64,000 nt of DNA, taken from NCBI RefSeq assembly GCF_033546935.1, contig NZ_CP137854.1, positions 1,736,001-1,800,000 on the forward strand. The letters run 5' to 3'. The DNA comes from Xylophilus sp. GOD-11R (lineage in GTDB: Bacteria > Pseudomonadota > Gammaproteobacteria > Burkholderiales > Burkholderiaceae_C). Below are positions 54,384 to 62,668 of this stretch, piece by piece (the first letter of the stretch is position 1; the number at the start of each line of letters is the position of its first letter). The notes beneath the pieces were generated by a model, which was given only the letters and a program-made list of their open reading frames with translations, made no database searches and was not told the DNA's origin. Made by a program: the position numbers and the translations under genes.

Positions 54384-55703
54384 ATGCACATGGCAGGCAA
54401 GAAACAGAAGCGCGTCCACCTACTGTCGGCGGTGAACGCGGCGAACGTCAGCAAGGATAGCGGCGTCTACACGATCAAGAACGTATGCGGCGCGGTCGAC
54501 GACATCGTCATGAACTCGGTGCTCTACCCGGCGGCCGAGCTGGCCACCGGCGCCAAGACCCTCGACAACAAACCGGCGCCGGCCGGCCACCCGAAGAACG
54601 ACGCCGGCCAGCACATCAGCGCGACCAACGGCGATGCGCTCTTCCGAGCCTGGATCGGCAGCTACTGCACCAACTCACGCCACGAGGGCGGCCGCACTGT
54701 CACCGACATCCGGGTCAACGAGAAGCAGGCCCGGGCCAGCGACGTCGGTGCGCGGCTGATCGATCGGCTCGATGCGGCCATCGCAGGCACAAACGCCGAG
54801 GCCATCCACGTCAGCACCGGTCTGTACTTTGAGCCTGTCGTTGCCAACGGCGAGAGCCGCGGCAAGAAGTACAGCCGCATCGCCACCAACCTGCAATACG
54901 ACCACCTGGCCATCCTGCTGGACGAGCGCGGCGCCGGCACGCCGGAGGAGGGCGTCGGCATGTTCCTCAACTCCGCGGGCGAGGAGGAAGAAATCGAAAC
55001 GGTCGAGGTCAACGCCGCGCCCGACGACCGCCGAGCTGATGGACTGAAGGGCTGGCTGTCCAAGCTGCTCGGCAACGGCTCCGAACTTTCCTTCGACCAG
55101 ATCGATTCCGGCCTGCGCGCTTTGCTGCCCGAGGGCGCTTGGCCGCGCGAGGTCTACGCCCGCGAATTCGTCTGGACCGACCGCGACGGAAACCTGTGGA
55201 AGCAGGGATATGCAGTTTCCGCAGACGCCTCCCTAGCATTTGTTGGCGAGGCCGTCGCGGTGAAACGCAAGGTCGATTACGTGCCCATCACCAACTCCCA
55301 AAAGGACGACCAAGTGAAAGAAAACATCATCGCCGCGCTCAATGCAGCCGGCATCAGCGGCGTTGCGGCGATGACCGACGCGCAACTCCTCGCATCGTTC
55401 GAAGCGGTCAAGGCCAAGCCGCACGTCGAGGCGCTTGCGGCCGTGAACGAGAAGCTCGTCGCAGCCAACAGCCAGATCGCGGGCTTCGAAGCCAAGGAAC
55501 TGGCGGCCACCAACGCCGAGCGCGACACCCTTGCCATCAAGCTGGCTGCCAATTCGTCGCTCACCGCCGACGACTTCAAGGCAATGCCCCTGGCGCGCCT
55601 GAAGGAGCTCGACGCCAAGGCCGCCCCGGTGGTGGTCGGCAACACCCAAGCCAAGCCGGGCGACGAGTTCGCCGGCTACGACCTCAACAAGCTGGAGGCC
55701 TGA
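54384..55703 (+). CDS. Prohead protease and scaffold fusion (DUF2213)
   Basis: The 439-residue protein has the DUF2213 pattern in its first 200 residues (YPAAELATGAKTLDNKPAPA, GHPKNDAGQHISATNGDALF, NLQYDHLAILLDERGAG). A linker and a coiled-coil C-terminal region follow. It should cut the scaffold and capsid proteins during head ripening. TAAGGGG precedes the start. An internal GTG at 55314 with AAAGGA ahead probably starts a separate scaffold protein in the same frame. Confidence 0.85.
   Translation: MHMAGKKQKRVHLLSAVNAANVSKDSGVYTIKNVCGAVDDIVMNSVLYPAAELATGAKTLDNKPAPAGHPKNDAGQHISATNGDALFRAWIGSYCTNSRHEGGRTVTDIRVNEKQARASDVGARLIDRLDAAIAGTNAEAIHVSTGLYFEPVVANGESRGKKYSRIATNLQYDHLAILLDERGAGTPEEGVGMFLNSAGEEEEIETVEVNAAPDDRRADGLKGWLSKLLGNGSELSFDQIDSGLRALLPEGAWPREVYAREFVWTDRDGNLWKQGYAVSADASLAFVGEAVAVKRKVDYVPITNSQKDDQVKENIIAALNAAGISGVAAMTDAQLLASFEAVKAKPHVEALAAVNEKLVAANSQIAGFEAKELAATNAERDTLAIKLAANSSLTADDFKAMPLARLKELDAKAAPVVVGNTQAKPGDEFAGYDLNKLEA
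55314..55703 (+). CDS. Nested scaffold protein from an internal start (predicted)
   Basis: GTG at 55314 is in frame with the protease gene and has AAAGGA eight bases ahead. It would give 129 residues covering the coiled-coil part (VNEKLVAANSQIAGFEAKEL, AATNAERDTLAIKLAANSSL). In lambda, Nu3 scaffold is made from such a nested start inside gene C. The protein is inferred from the start signals and the analogy. Confidence 0.5.
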   Translation: MKENIIAALNAAGISGVAAMTDAQLLASFEAVKAKPHVEALAAVNEKLVAANSQIAGFEAKELAATNAERDTLAIKLAANSSLTADDFKAMPLARLKELDAKAAPVVVGNTQAKPGDEFAGYDLNKLEA

Positions 55704-55706
55704 TCC

Positions 55707-56165
55707 ATGAACCGTATTTTTCGCTCTGGCAGCGGCGTTCCCCGCCCCCGCACCATCACCGACAAGCTGCTGGCCGCCGCGCTGCTGCCCGGCACCGCCG
55801 TCTTCATCGGCGCCACCCAACTGACCCAGGCGACCACCGTGAGCGGCGGCCGGCTGGCGATCCTGGGTGACCGGGACTACTACAGCCCGGGCGGCATCGG
55901 CCTCGCCACCGATCCCCTCATGACGCCTTACGCCGCAGGTGAGTCCGGCGTCGCCTACCTGCCCAAGCCCGACGACGAGTTCGCCATGGCCCTGGCCGCT
56001 GGCACCTACACCGTCGGCCAAGAGCTGACCGTCGGCGCCGCCGGCCGTCTGACTGCAGCGGCCTCCGGAAACATCGTCATGGCCCATTACGACCAGGCCG
56101 GCAAGACCGTCGCCGCTGGCGAACTGGCCGACGTCGTGATCTCCAACTTCTACACCAAGGCCTAA
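55707..56165 (+). CDS. Head decoration-like protein
   Basis: The 152-residue protein, largely beta (LAAALLPGTAVFIGATQLTQ, GQELTVGAAGRLTAAASGNI, VVISNFYTKA), lies between scaffold and major capsid genes, where decoration proteins are encoded. It starts four bases after the protease stop. The name rests on position and composition. Confidence 0.65.
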   Translation: MNRIFRSGSGVPRPRTITDKLLAAALLPGTAVFIGATQLTQATTVSGGRLAILGDRDYYSPGGIGLATDPLMTPYAAGESGVAYLPKPDDEFAMALAAGTYTVGQELTVGAAGRLTAAASGNIVMAHYDQAGKTVAAGELADVVISNFYTKA

Positions 56166-56174
56166 GGGGTCACC

Positions 56175-57173
56175 ATGCTCAAGTTCACTCCCGAACAACA
56201 GGCCACCATCCTGGCCGCCCGCGCCGGCTTCAACCTGCGCATGACGGCGATGGCCGCCAACGCGGCGATGCACATCGAGGGCAACTCGCTGGCGATCCCG
56301 CTGGACGCCTGGCGCCGAATCGACACCCGTGCGCAGGTGCTCGCCCGCACCCGCCTGCCGATCTTCAACCGCTTGGCCCAGGCCAGCACCATTCCGGTCG
56401 ACATCGCGGACCTGGTGAACTTCTACCCTCAGATGGGAGACTCCGGCGACGTGCTGGTGTCCATGGACGGCCGCAACGCTGCCAAGGCCGACGCGCCGGT
56501 GATGAAGTTCGACGGCACCCCGGTGCCCATCCTGACCTCGAATTCGCGCATCGGCTGGCGCCAGATGGCCGTCATGCGTCGCGGCGGCGGTATGTTCGAC
56601 ACCGCAGCCATCGCCAACAACCAGCGCAAGATCGCCGAGAAGCTGGAGGATATGGTCCTAAACGGCCTGTCCTCGGTCAACGTGAACGGCTCGACCATCT
56701 ACGGCCTGCGCAACCTGCCGACGCGCAACACCTTTGTGCATGGCTTCACGCTGGCCACCGCCACCGGTGCGCAGTGGCTGACGATGGTCAAGGCGGTGAT
56801 CGCCCAAGCGCTCGGCGACAACCAGTTCGGCCAGATCACCCTGTTCGTGAACCAGGGCGACTACACCGCAGCGGACACCACCGACTACGCGGCCAACTAC
56901 TCCGGGACCATCCTGGAGCGTCTGCGCGCCATCAGCCAAATCAAGGAAATCGTCCCGGCCGCCTCGCTGCCGGTCAACGAAGTCATCGGCATCGTCGACC
57001 TGGACGCTGGCGAGTGGGGCGGCATCCTGTCGGCCATGCCGCTGACCACGCGGCCCAAGACCCGTGTCGAGCCGGAAGACGACTACGTGTTCGGCGTGAT
57101 TGCTGCTGCTGCTCCGCAGTTCCGCAGCGACTTCGCCGGCCAGTCGGCGTTCATCCACGGCACCCAGGCTTGA
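56175..57173 (+). CDS. Major capsid protein
   Basis: The 332-residue protein follows the usual order after scaffold and decoration genes. Its segments (LDAWRRIDTRAQVLARTRLP, DSGDVLVSMDGRNAAKADAP, MVLNGLSSVNVNGSTIYGLR, PEDDYVFGVIAAAAPQFRSD) agree with phage capsid proteins of the HK97 fold that go with DUF1073 portals. It builds the head shell. Confidence 0.88.
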   Translation: MLKFTPEQQATILAARAGFNLRMTAMAANAAMHIEGNSLAIPLDAWRRIDTRAQVLARTRLPIFNRLAQASTIPVDIADLVNFYPQMGDSGDVLVSMDGRNAAKADAPVMKFDGTPVPILTSNSRIGWRQMAVMRRGGGMFDTAAIANNQRKIAEKLEDMVLNGLSSVNVNGSTIYGLRNLPTRNTFVHGFTLATATGAQWLTMVKAVIAQALGDNQFGQITLFVNQGDYTAADTTDYAANYSGTILERLRAISQIKEIVPAASLPVNEVIGIVDLDAGEWGGILSAMPLTTRPKTRVEPEDDYVFGVIAAAAPQFRSDFAGQSAFIHGTQA

Positions 57174-57183
57174 GGAGGACGTC

Positions 57184-57675
57184 ATGCGATACCTTGTGAC
57201 CCACCTCAAAGCGCCGTGGCCCCAAGGCACGGCTGTCGGCGATGTCGTCGACTTTGACGAAGTGCCCGCCTGGGCAATTGGCAAGTGCACGGCGGCGGGG
57301 GAGGGGAGCGTCGCCTCGGCGGCGCGCGCGACAGCCGGTCCTGACCTGCAGATCGAGCTCGACGATGCCCGCCGTGCGCTGGCTGTCACGCAAGACGACC
57401 TGAAGCGCCAAAGCGAGTTCCTCGAAGGCCTGCAGTCCCAGCTTCGCGAAGCCGGCGAAGAACTGCGCGCCGCAAACGATGCGAAGGCCAAGGCCGAGAA
57501 GGAAGCCGCCGAACTTCGTGCATTGCTGGACGCGGCATCGCAACCAAGCAATGCGCCTGTCGACCGCGCCGCGCTGGAGACGGAAGCCAAGGCGCTGGGC
57601 GTCGACTTTTCGCCCAACATCGGCGACAAGAAGCTCGCCGAACGCATCGCTGAAGCCAAGGCGGCCAAGCAGTGA
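57184..57675 (+). CDS. Structural-region protein with coiled coil
   Basis: This 163-residue protein has a small N-terminal part (MRYLVTHLKAPWPQGTAVGD), a coiled coil (about residues 55 to 115), and a short C-terminal LEM- or SAP-like helix pair (ALETEAKALGVDFSPNIGDK). It stands right behind the capsid gene with GAGGAGG ahead. It may act in head-tail joining. No family is recognised with confidence. Confidence 0.6.
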   Translation: MRYLVTHLKAPWPQGTAVGDVVDFDEVPAWAIGKCTAAGEGSVASAARATAGPDLQIELDDARRALAVTQDDLKRQSEFLEGLQSQLREAGEELRAANDAKAKAEKEAAELRALLDAASQPSNAPVDRAALETEAKALGVDFSPNIGDKKLAERIAEAKAAKQ

Positions 57676-58040
57676 TCACCGCCACGCAGGCGCAGCAGTA
57701 CCTGGATCAGGCACTCGGCGTCAGCGTGCCGGCGTTCGTTGTCGATGCGGCGGTGACGAAGGTTGCCGAGGTCGAGCCTGCCCTTGTGCTGGCCGGCTAC
57801 TCGGCGGCCGATCGGACCTTGATCGAGGCCATGGCGGTCTCGATCATTGCTTCTGCCGGCGCGCCCCGCCGCATCGCATCCCAGGGCGCGCCTTCTGGCG
57901 CCTCGCGCAGCTTCAAGAATTTCGACGCCAGCTTGACGGCCTTGCGCCGCTCGCTCGCCTCGCTCGACACCAAGGGAATCACTGCCGCCCTGGTCGGCGC
58001 TGATCCTGAAACCAACTCCCTCTTCATGGTGGTCTGCTGA
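57672..58040 (+). CDS. Head-tail connector-like protein
   Basis: The 122-residue helical protein (ATQAQQYLDQALGVSVPAFV, LIEAMAVSIIASAGAPRRIA) has the size and place of the gp6/DUF7370-type adaptor between portal and tail. It starts with GTG at 57672, overlapping the previous stop. Confidence 0.65.
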   Translation: MITATQAQQYLDQALGVSVPAFVVDAAVTKVAEVEPALVLAGYSAADRTLIEAMAVSIIASAGAPRRIASQGAPSGASRSFKNFDASLTALRRSLASLDTKGITAALVGADPETNSLFMVVC

Positions 58041-58056
58041 CCGCCGGAGCACTTCC

Positions 58057-59745
58057 ATGTCCGATATCGCCCAGGGCGCCCGTACCAAGCTGATCATCAA
58101 ACCCGGCGAGGTCTACCGCATCGGGACCTCCGGCGCGGCCACCGTGGTGTGTGCGTATGGCGATGCCCCGGCGACCAGCACCGTGGCGGCCAACACCCAG
58201 GCTTTCGGCCCGTACACGAATCAGACCAAGATCGTCATCACCGCGAATACCCGCCGGGCGACGATCACGCGCATGCCGGCGGAGACCACGATCGCGGCGA
58301 CCATCAGCGGGAGCATCGCTGTCGGCCAGACGGTGCAGGCCATCGCCCCGAGCGGCTTCACCGCCACCGGGTACCAGTGGCACCGCACTGTCAACGGAAC
58401 GAAAACCAGCATCAGCGGGGCGACCGCCAGCACCTATCTCGTCGCAAGCACTGACGCTGGTGCGGTGGTGGGTTGCGACATCACGGGGACGGCTACTGCG
58501 GCAGGGGCATTGGTGGCAGCGGCGCCTAGTCCGGGACCCAAAACCGGCTCCTATCTCAGCCGCTTCGGCACCAATTATTCCAGCGCGCCGCTCCAAGCCG
58601 CTGGAAATTCCATGGGAGAGCAAAAGCCGGTAGGCGATTACCCGTACACCGCTTTGCGCGTCACCCTGCACAACTACTCCACCGCCGACATCGTGCTGGA
58701 TAACGTGCAAATTGCCAGCGCACCGGCCGACCTCCACAACGGTGTTGGCCTGGGTTGGCAGCGCGCCACGGTCAACGGCAACACGACCATTACGATCCCG
58801 GCCGCAACCCTCAGCGGCACCGGTTCTTCGCTCACCAACAAGAATCCCGGCCTTGTCACGCTGGACCAGCTTCCTGTGGCGTCCGTGGCGCGCACCGACA
58901 CCCCCGGTGCGCCGTTCCTGGTCCAATTGCGCGCTGATAGTACAGGCGTCATTTCGATTACTGGTGGGCCGATCACCCGGACCAACGAGTCCAAGCCTTA
59001 CTTGGGTGATCGAGGTTATGTCTTCGGCTTTCAGCAGATCGCCTCAAAGATCGCAGCCAACACGAGCCTGCCTTTGACGCTTGGCAGCGGCCTCGGTTCG
59101 GCAGGTGGCCTAATCGGGTCCATCGAAGCCATCACCGGCGATGCCAAGCATTTCCCGATGGCCTTGTTTGCCGACTCCCTGACCGCTGGCTATTCGGGCA
59201 CGTCGGCTGCAGGTCAGATTGGCTGGCCCAATATGGTGATTTTCCGCATGCGGCAGACCGGCAAGATCGGCGCCCTTGCCAATTACGCGGTCGGCGGCAA
59301 AACGCAGGACACGTTCATCAAAGACGCGCGGGCCTACGTCGCACAGAACAAACCCGCTGCGGTCTTTGTGCCGGCGTGGTCGCCGAACAGCAACAGCTCG
59401 CAGGTTGCGTATGACGGCTGCATGGCCAACTTCCAGGCGTTCGCCGCAGACATGATCGCTGCCGGGGTTGTGGTGTACACGGCCACCGCGATGCCGACGA
59501 ACTCGGTTGCCTCGCCGCCTACGACCGCCAACAACAACATCCGCGTCAACTTCAACGCGGCGCTGAAAGCGTTTTGCGCGGCGCAGCCTGCGGGCAAGGT
59601 GATTTGCTTGGACTTCTCGGCCGTGGTCGAAGACCCCGCAGTGCCGGGCGCCGTGCTCGACGCCTACAACTACGACAACACGCATCAGAACCCGACCGGC
59701 CAGCAGGCTATCGCTGATTACGTGAGCACCCAGCTGGGCCTCTGA
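58057..59745 (+). CDS. SGNH/GDSL-type hydrolase in the head-tail gene block
   Basis: This 562-residue protein has a beta-rich N-terminal half with an Ig- or lectin-like look, and from about residue 360 an SGNH hydrolase domain. Block I is FPMALFADSLTAGYSG (ADS instead of GDS, Ser kept), block II is ALANYAVGGKT, block III PAWSPNSNSS with an Asn, and block V NYDNTHQNPTGQQAIADY with the Asp-His pair. It could remove acyl groups from surface polysaccharide during infection. Its place between connector genes, not tail fibre genes, is unusual; it may be displayed on the head or neck. Confidence 0.75.
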   Translation: MSDIAQGARTKLIIKPGEVYRIGTSGAATVVCAYGDAPATSTVAANTQAFGPYTNQTKIVITANTRRATITRMPAETTIAATISGSIAVGQTVQAIAPSGFTATGYQWHRTVNGTKTSISGATASTYLVASTDAGAVVGCDITGTATAAGALVAAAPSPGPKTGSYLSRFGTNYSSAPLQAAGNSMGEQKPVGDYPYTALRVTLHNYSTADIVLDNVQIASAPADLHNGVGLGWQRATVNGNTTITIPAATLSGTGSSLTNKNPGLVTLDQLPVASVARTDTPGAPFLVQLRADSTGVISITGGPITRTNESKPYLGDRGYVFGFQQIASKIAANTSLPLTLGSGLGSAGGLIGSIEAITGDAKHFPMALFADSLTAGYSGTSAAGQIGWPNMVIFRMRQTGKIGALANYAVGGKTQDTFIKDARAYVAQNKPAAVFVPAWSPNSNSSQVAYDGCMANFQAFAADMIAAGVVVYTATAMPTNSVASPPTTANNNIRVNFNAALKAFCAAQPAGKVICLDFSAVVEDPAVPGAVLDAYNYDNTHQNPTGQQAIADYVSTQLGL

Positions 59746-59748
59746 CCC

Positions 59749-59796
59749 ATGGCCGAAAACACCACCGGCAAGTCGTGCGGTAACTGTTGCCGGTAG
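59749..59796 (+). CDS. Possible 15-residue Cys-rich microprotein
   Basis: ATG at 59749, five bases after the SGNH stop, opens a frame of 15 codons ending KSCGNCCR. It could be a small protein, or the start of a gene cut off when the next cargo block was inserted. Evidence is only the tight spacing. Confidence 0.25.
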   Translation: MAENTTGKSCGNCCR

Positions 59797-59817
59797 GCCT
59801 GCCGTGGACCACACTTA

Positions 59818-61188
59818 TCAGGAGTCGGTGCAAGTAACGCGTTGATGCAGCCAAGACGCAGGCCTTGCCGCCGCGATTCCCTCCCAGGAGCCGTTCAAGT
59901 TGTATGTGGACGTTCGCACCACTGAAAACCAAAGTGAATTAGTGCCCAGTCGCATGTTGGTTATTCCAGTGGTTCCCTTGGTTAGCAGCCAGGTCTTCCG
60001 ATCCTTAGCGCTAGTTTTTGGGTTATAGCAGGATGCGTAATAGGTCGGGTTGAGAGATAGGCCGTCAGACGGGCTGCAGGTACTGGCTTGATATTCAAGC
60101 GTAATGGAACTAATGTTCATTTCCCGAGGGAAGTCCCACACGATCTGGTCGGTGTTAACGACAGTCTTTGCATAAGATCCTGGCCCAGTCGACACGGTAA
60201 GCTGCTCTCCAGGCATAAGATCAGCTGCTGTTTGGGCCGTTATAGTACCGGTGCCATCGGCATTTAGTTTGCAGGAGATTGATGCGATGTAGAAGCCCCC
60301 GTCGCTGTTCTCGCAAGGCAGCAGCGTCTGGGTAAGTCCATAAGCCTTGTTGTTAAGCGCCGCAATGATAAGCGGGAGATATGGACCGTGGTCGCTCAAA
60401 TAAGAGTCAATCAGTTCATGGCCAAAAAATGTTGGGTTATTCAAGTTTCTTGGTGACGGTGGCAATGCATTTTTCACCGCACGAATGATGAGATCGTTTG
60501 ATGCTGTGAAGTAGCTGTCTCCAGGTTCTATTATTTGGGCAGTCGGCGGGGCTATTTGTACTACTTTGATGCCTTCTATAGCTGGCATTCCGCCCACTCT
60601 GGCCTTAGCTAATGCTGACTGCAAAAACAAATTACCTTGGGAATGCGCTACCAATAATTGTTTGTATTTGTCATTTCGCAAATCAAAGATCTTCGCGGCA
60701 AATTTCAGTGAAATGGCCTCGGCGTCCGGGCCAAACGTCGCGACGTAGTCCGATGTTGCTGGCAAGGTCTGAATGAGAGCTGCCGCATTGCCTATTTCCG
60801 TTGCGGTGGCATTAAAGAATGAGTGGAAGTTTAAGTCAGGCAGACTTAATCCGCTCATGTAATGGGCAAAGAGATAGCTTGATATATCAAAATTTTCGCT
60901 TTTTTGCTTTTGGTAGGCGGCCTCAAGCGCGTCTAGAAAAAAGCCCGAAGTCGGATTATAAAAAAGTGTGTAAGTCACGTCATGATCGGGAAATACTAGG
61001 TTGGCGTCACCCAAATCTTTCAGCGCGACAAGGCTAGCCTTTGCATCAACATCAGAGTTTGCTACCCCATTGAAGAATCCAATTTTTATGACTTTACGGT
61101 CGCAAATGCTGGACGCCATTGCGCATGTCAGAAACAATGCGCCGATTGCGGCAAAAAAGAGGCGGAACACGGTTTCCGCGTTTTTCAT
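59818..61188 (-). CDS. Secreted alpha/beta hydrolase, opposite-strand cargo
   Basis: The protein has about 456 residues. It has a signal peptide (FRLFFAAIGALFLTCAMASS) and an alpha/beta hydrolase domain with the nucleophile elbow LLVAHSQGNLFLQSALA (AHSQGN), as in lipase-like PGAP1 or DUF676 proteins. Later acidic and His residues (FFGHELIDSYLSDHG) are fitting partners. The C-terminal 130 residues form a beta-rich domain with four cysteines. It is lower in GC than the phage genes around it and overlaps the stop of the lipoprotein gene upstream, so the two are one unit. Target unknown; a lysogenic conversion factor is possible. Confidence 0.7.
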   Translation of the reverse strand: MKNAETVFRLFFAAIGALFLTCAMASSICDRKVIKIGFFNGVANSDVDAKASLVALKDLGDANLVFPDHDVTYTLFYNPTSGFFLDALEAAYQKQKSENFDISSYLFAHYMSGLSLPDLNFHSFFNATATEIGNAAALIQTLPATSDYVATFGPDAEAISLKFAAKIFDLRNDKYKQLLVAHSQGNLFLQSALAKARVGGMPAIEGIKVVQIAPPTAQIIEPGDSYFTASNDLIIRAVKNALPPSPRNLNNPTFFGHELIDSYLSDHGPYLPLIIAALNNKAYGLTQTLLPCENSDGGFYIASISCKLNADGTGTITAQTAADLMPGEQLTVSTGPGSYAKTVVNTDQIVWDFPREMNISSITLEYQASTCSPSDGLSLNPTYYASCYNPKTSAKDRKTWLLTKGTTGITNMRLGTNSLWFSVVRTSTYNLNGSWEGIAAARPASWLHQRVTCTDS

Positions 61189-61814
61189 GATGTGCACGCC
61201 TCAGTCGATGGCAAATCAAAAATTTCACCGCCAATCATTGCTTGATAGTTCCGCCAAGCGGTCAGCCTAGGCTGTGTGTTTATTGTTGTAGCTCTCAGTA
61301 GTTGAGCCATTGCCTTAGCGTCGATCCCAATAATCTTTCTCGCGCATACATACGCTTGCAGGGACGCATATTCGGCTGACATCGCTTGTGCTTTTGAGCT
61401 GGCCACCAAGCCGGCTTGAAGTGCAAAAGCCTGATCTCTTAATGACCTTTTTTGAAGCTCATTGAAATCAGTCCTACTTATGGCTGCTGCGATATCGTCC
61501 CTAATTCCATCGTTATTTGTGTCAATTCCAGAGATTGACAAGGTTTTGTCAAAGCTATTGAGGTCAGATAGTACAGAGGTACTAGGCTCACCGCTTGAAC
61601 TCGGGGTGGAACTGCTCGGGCTTGTTGTTGACGGATTCGTAGTGCCCGTTCCGGACGCTCCTCCAATATTAGCCGTGGAGGTCGAGCCGCTGGTTGTGTT
61701 CGAGGTGCTATCTTGCGTCCCCGCGGTATTAGTTGCGGACGAGCCGCCACCGCCGCCGCCGCACGCGGATAAGATGAAAACTATAGAAATAATTATTAAA
61801 ATGTTTTTTTTCAT
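61185..61814 (-). CDS. Lipoprotein of unknown function, partner of the hydrolase
   Basis: The 209-residue protein has the lipoprotein signal MKKNILIIISIVFILSAC directly followed by six glycines, then a Ser/Thr/Gly-rich linker of about 60 residues. The mature domain has an EF-hand-like loop (DTNNDGIRDDI) and a helical part (LQKRSLRDQAFALQAGLVAS). The start at 61814 opens the signal peptide. It is the first gene of the two-gene cargo unit. It may act with the hydrolase as a surface partner or as a protecting protein. Confidence 0.75.
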   Translation of the reverse strand: MKKNILIIISIVFILSACGGGGGGSSATNTAGTQDSTSNTTSGSTSTANIGGASGTGTTNPSTTSPSSSTPSSSGEPSTSVLSDLNSFDKTLSISGIDTNNDGIRDDIAAAISRTDFNELQKRSLRDQAFALQAGLVASSKAQAMSAEYASLQAYVCARKIIGIDAKAMAQLLRATTINTQPRLTAWRNYQAMIGGEIFDLPSTEACTS

Positions 61815-61937
61815 GTTATTTCCGTGAAAATTGACTGACCTACATGTCATTTGGCAATTTCTTTTCTCGCAAATGTCTACCTTTGTTTTAGAACTTTCAA
61901 TAGGTAGATAGTGCTAAACAAAATTGGTGATGCCGTT

Positions 61938-61945
61938 CCTAGTAT
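61938..61945 (+). promoter_or_regulatory. CCTAGTAT motif behind the third cargo block
   Basis: One base differs from the common word CCTAGCAT. It ends seven bases before the ATG at 61953, and GCCGTT stands ahead of it. Confidence 0.4.
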
Positions 61946-61952
61946 TTGGGGC

Positions 61953-62294
61953 ATGTCCTCCGCTGCCTCATGGTCCTTCACCCGAACCGCAACCCTCTGG
62001 CCCAAGCTCACCCGTGACGACTGGACTGGTCAAGTCACCTTCGGTCCGCCCCAAATCTTTGCCTGTGACTACAGCGCCGAGTCCAAGCGCGTGACCGACC
62101 CCGCCGGCGTCGAGTTCATCGCCCGCCAAATCATCTACACCGAGATGTCTACGGCAAAGCAGGGAGACATGGTGCTAATTGGTGAGTCGTATTTGCTAAG
62201 CCCCATCGTGGCTGGCGCCCTGGAAATCCGCGCCATCACCCGAGATTCAGACACCTTCGAGCAGGCTGCCGACGATTTCACCTTGTTCACCTAG
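61953..62294 (+). CDS. Head-tail joining region protein, 113 residues
   Basis: This 113-residue protein (RTATLWPKLTRDDWTGQVTF, RQIIYTEMSTAKQGDMVLIG) stands where head-tail adaptor or neck proteins are encoded. The start at 61953 fits the spacing to the motif; an ATG at 61911 would add 14 residues. The role is inferred from position. Confidence 0.65.
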   Translation: MSSAASWSFTRTATLWPKLTRDDWTGQVTFGPPQIFACDYSAESKRVTDPAGVEFIARQIIYTEMSTAKQGDMVLIGESYLLSPIVAGALEIRAITRDSDTFEQAADDFTLFT

Positions 62295-62305
62295 CTCGGT
62301 CGCTT

Positions 62306-62313
62306 CCTAGCAT
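62306..62313 (+). promoter_or_regulatory. CCTAGCAT motif before the gp10-like gene
   Basis: The word ends seven bases before the ATG at 62321. TTGTTC at 62284, 18 bases before TAGCAT, could serve as a -35. It lies between two phage genes, so the motif is not restricted to cargo borders. Confidence 0.45.
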
Positions 62314-62320
62314 TTGCGGG

Positions 62321-62668
62321 ATGCCAGCCCGCATCGTCAACAAGCTCCCGCAGTTCGTCTCCAAGGTCGAGCAGCGCGCCGCGCGCGGCATGGTGCAGGG
62401 CCTCGTCCTGGGCGCCAGCGAAGCGAGCGTGCTGACTCCGATCGACACGTCTAAACTGCTCAACTCGCAGTACCGCAGCGTCGAAAAGCAGGGCGACAAG
62501 ATCGTCGGCACTGTCGGCTACACCGCCGAATACGCCATCCCGGTCCATGACCCGGACGTGAAGCAGCGTTTCCGCCGGCCCACCGCGAAGAAGGAATTTC
62601 TTCGCCTCGGCTTCGAGCGGGCTGAACCGAATATCCGCGCGGTGATCAAGGGGGCCATCAAGACATGA
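62321..62668 (+). CDS. HK97 gp10-like neck or tail-completion protein
   Basis: The 115-residue protein has the gp10 pattern (MVQGLVLGASEASVLTPIDT, IVGTVGYTAEYAIPVHD, KEFLRLGFERAEPNIRAVIK). It should close the head-tail interface. Its stop overlaps the tail terminator start (ATGA). Confidence 0.8.
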   Translation: MPARIVNKLPQFVSKVEQRAARGMVQGLVLGASEASVLTPIDTSKLLNSQYRSVEKQGDKIVGTVGYTAEYAIPVHDPDVKQRFRRPTAKKEFLRLGFERAEPNIRAVIKGAIKT

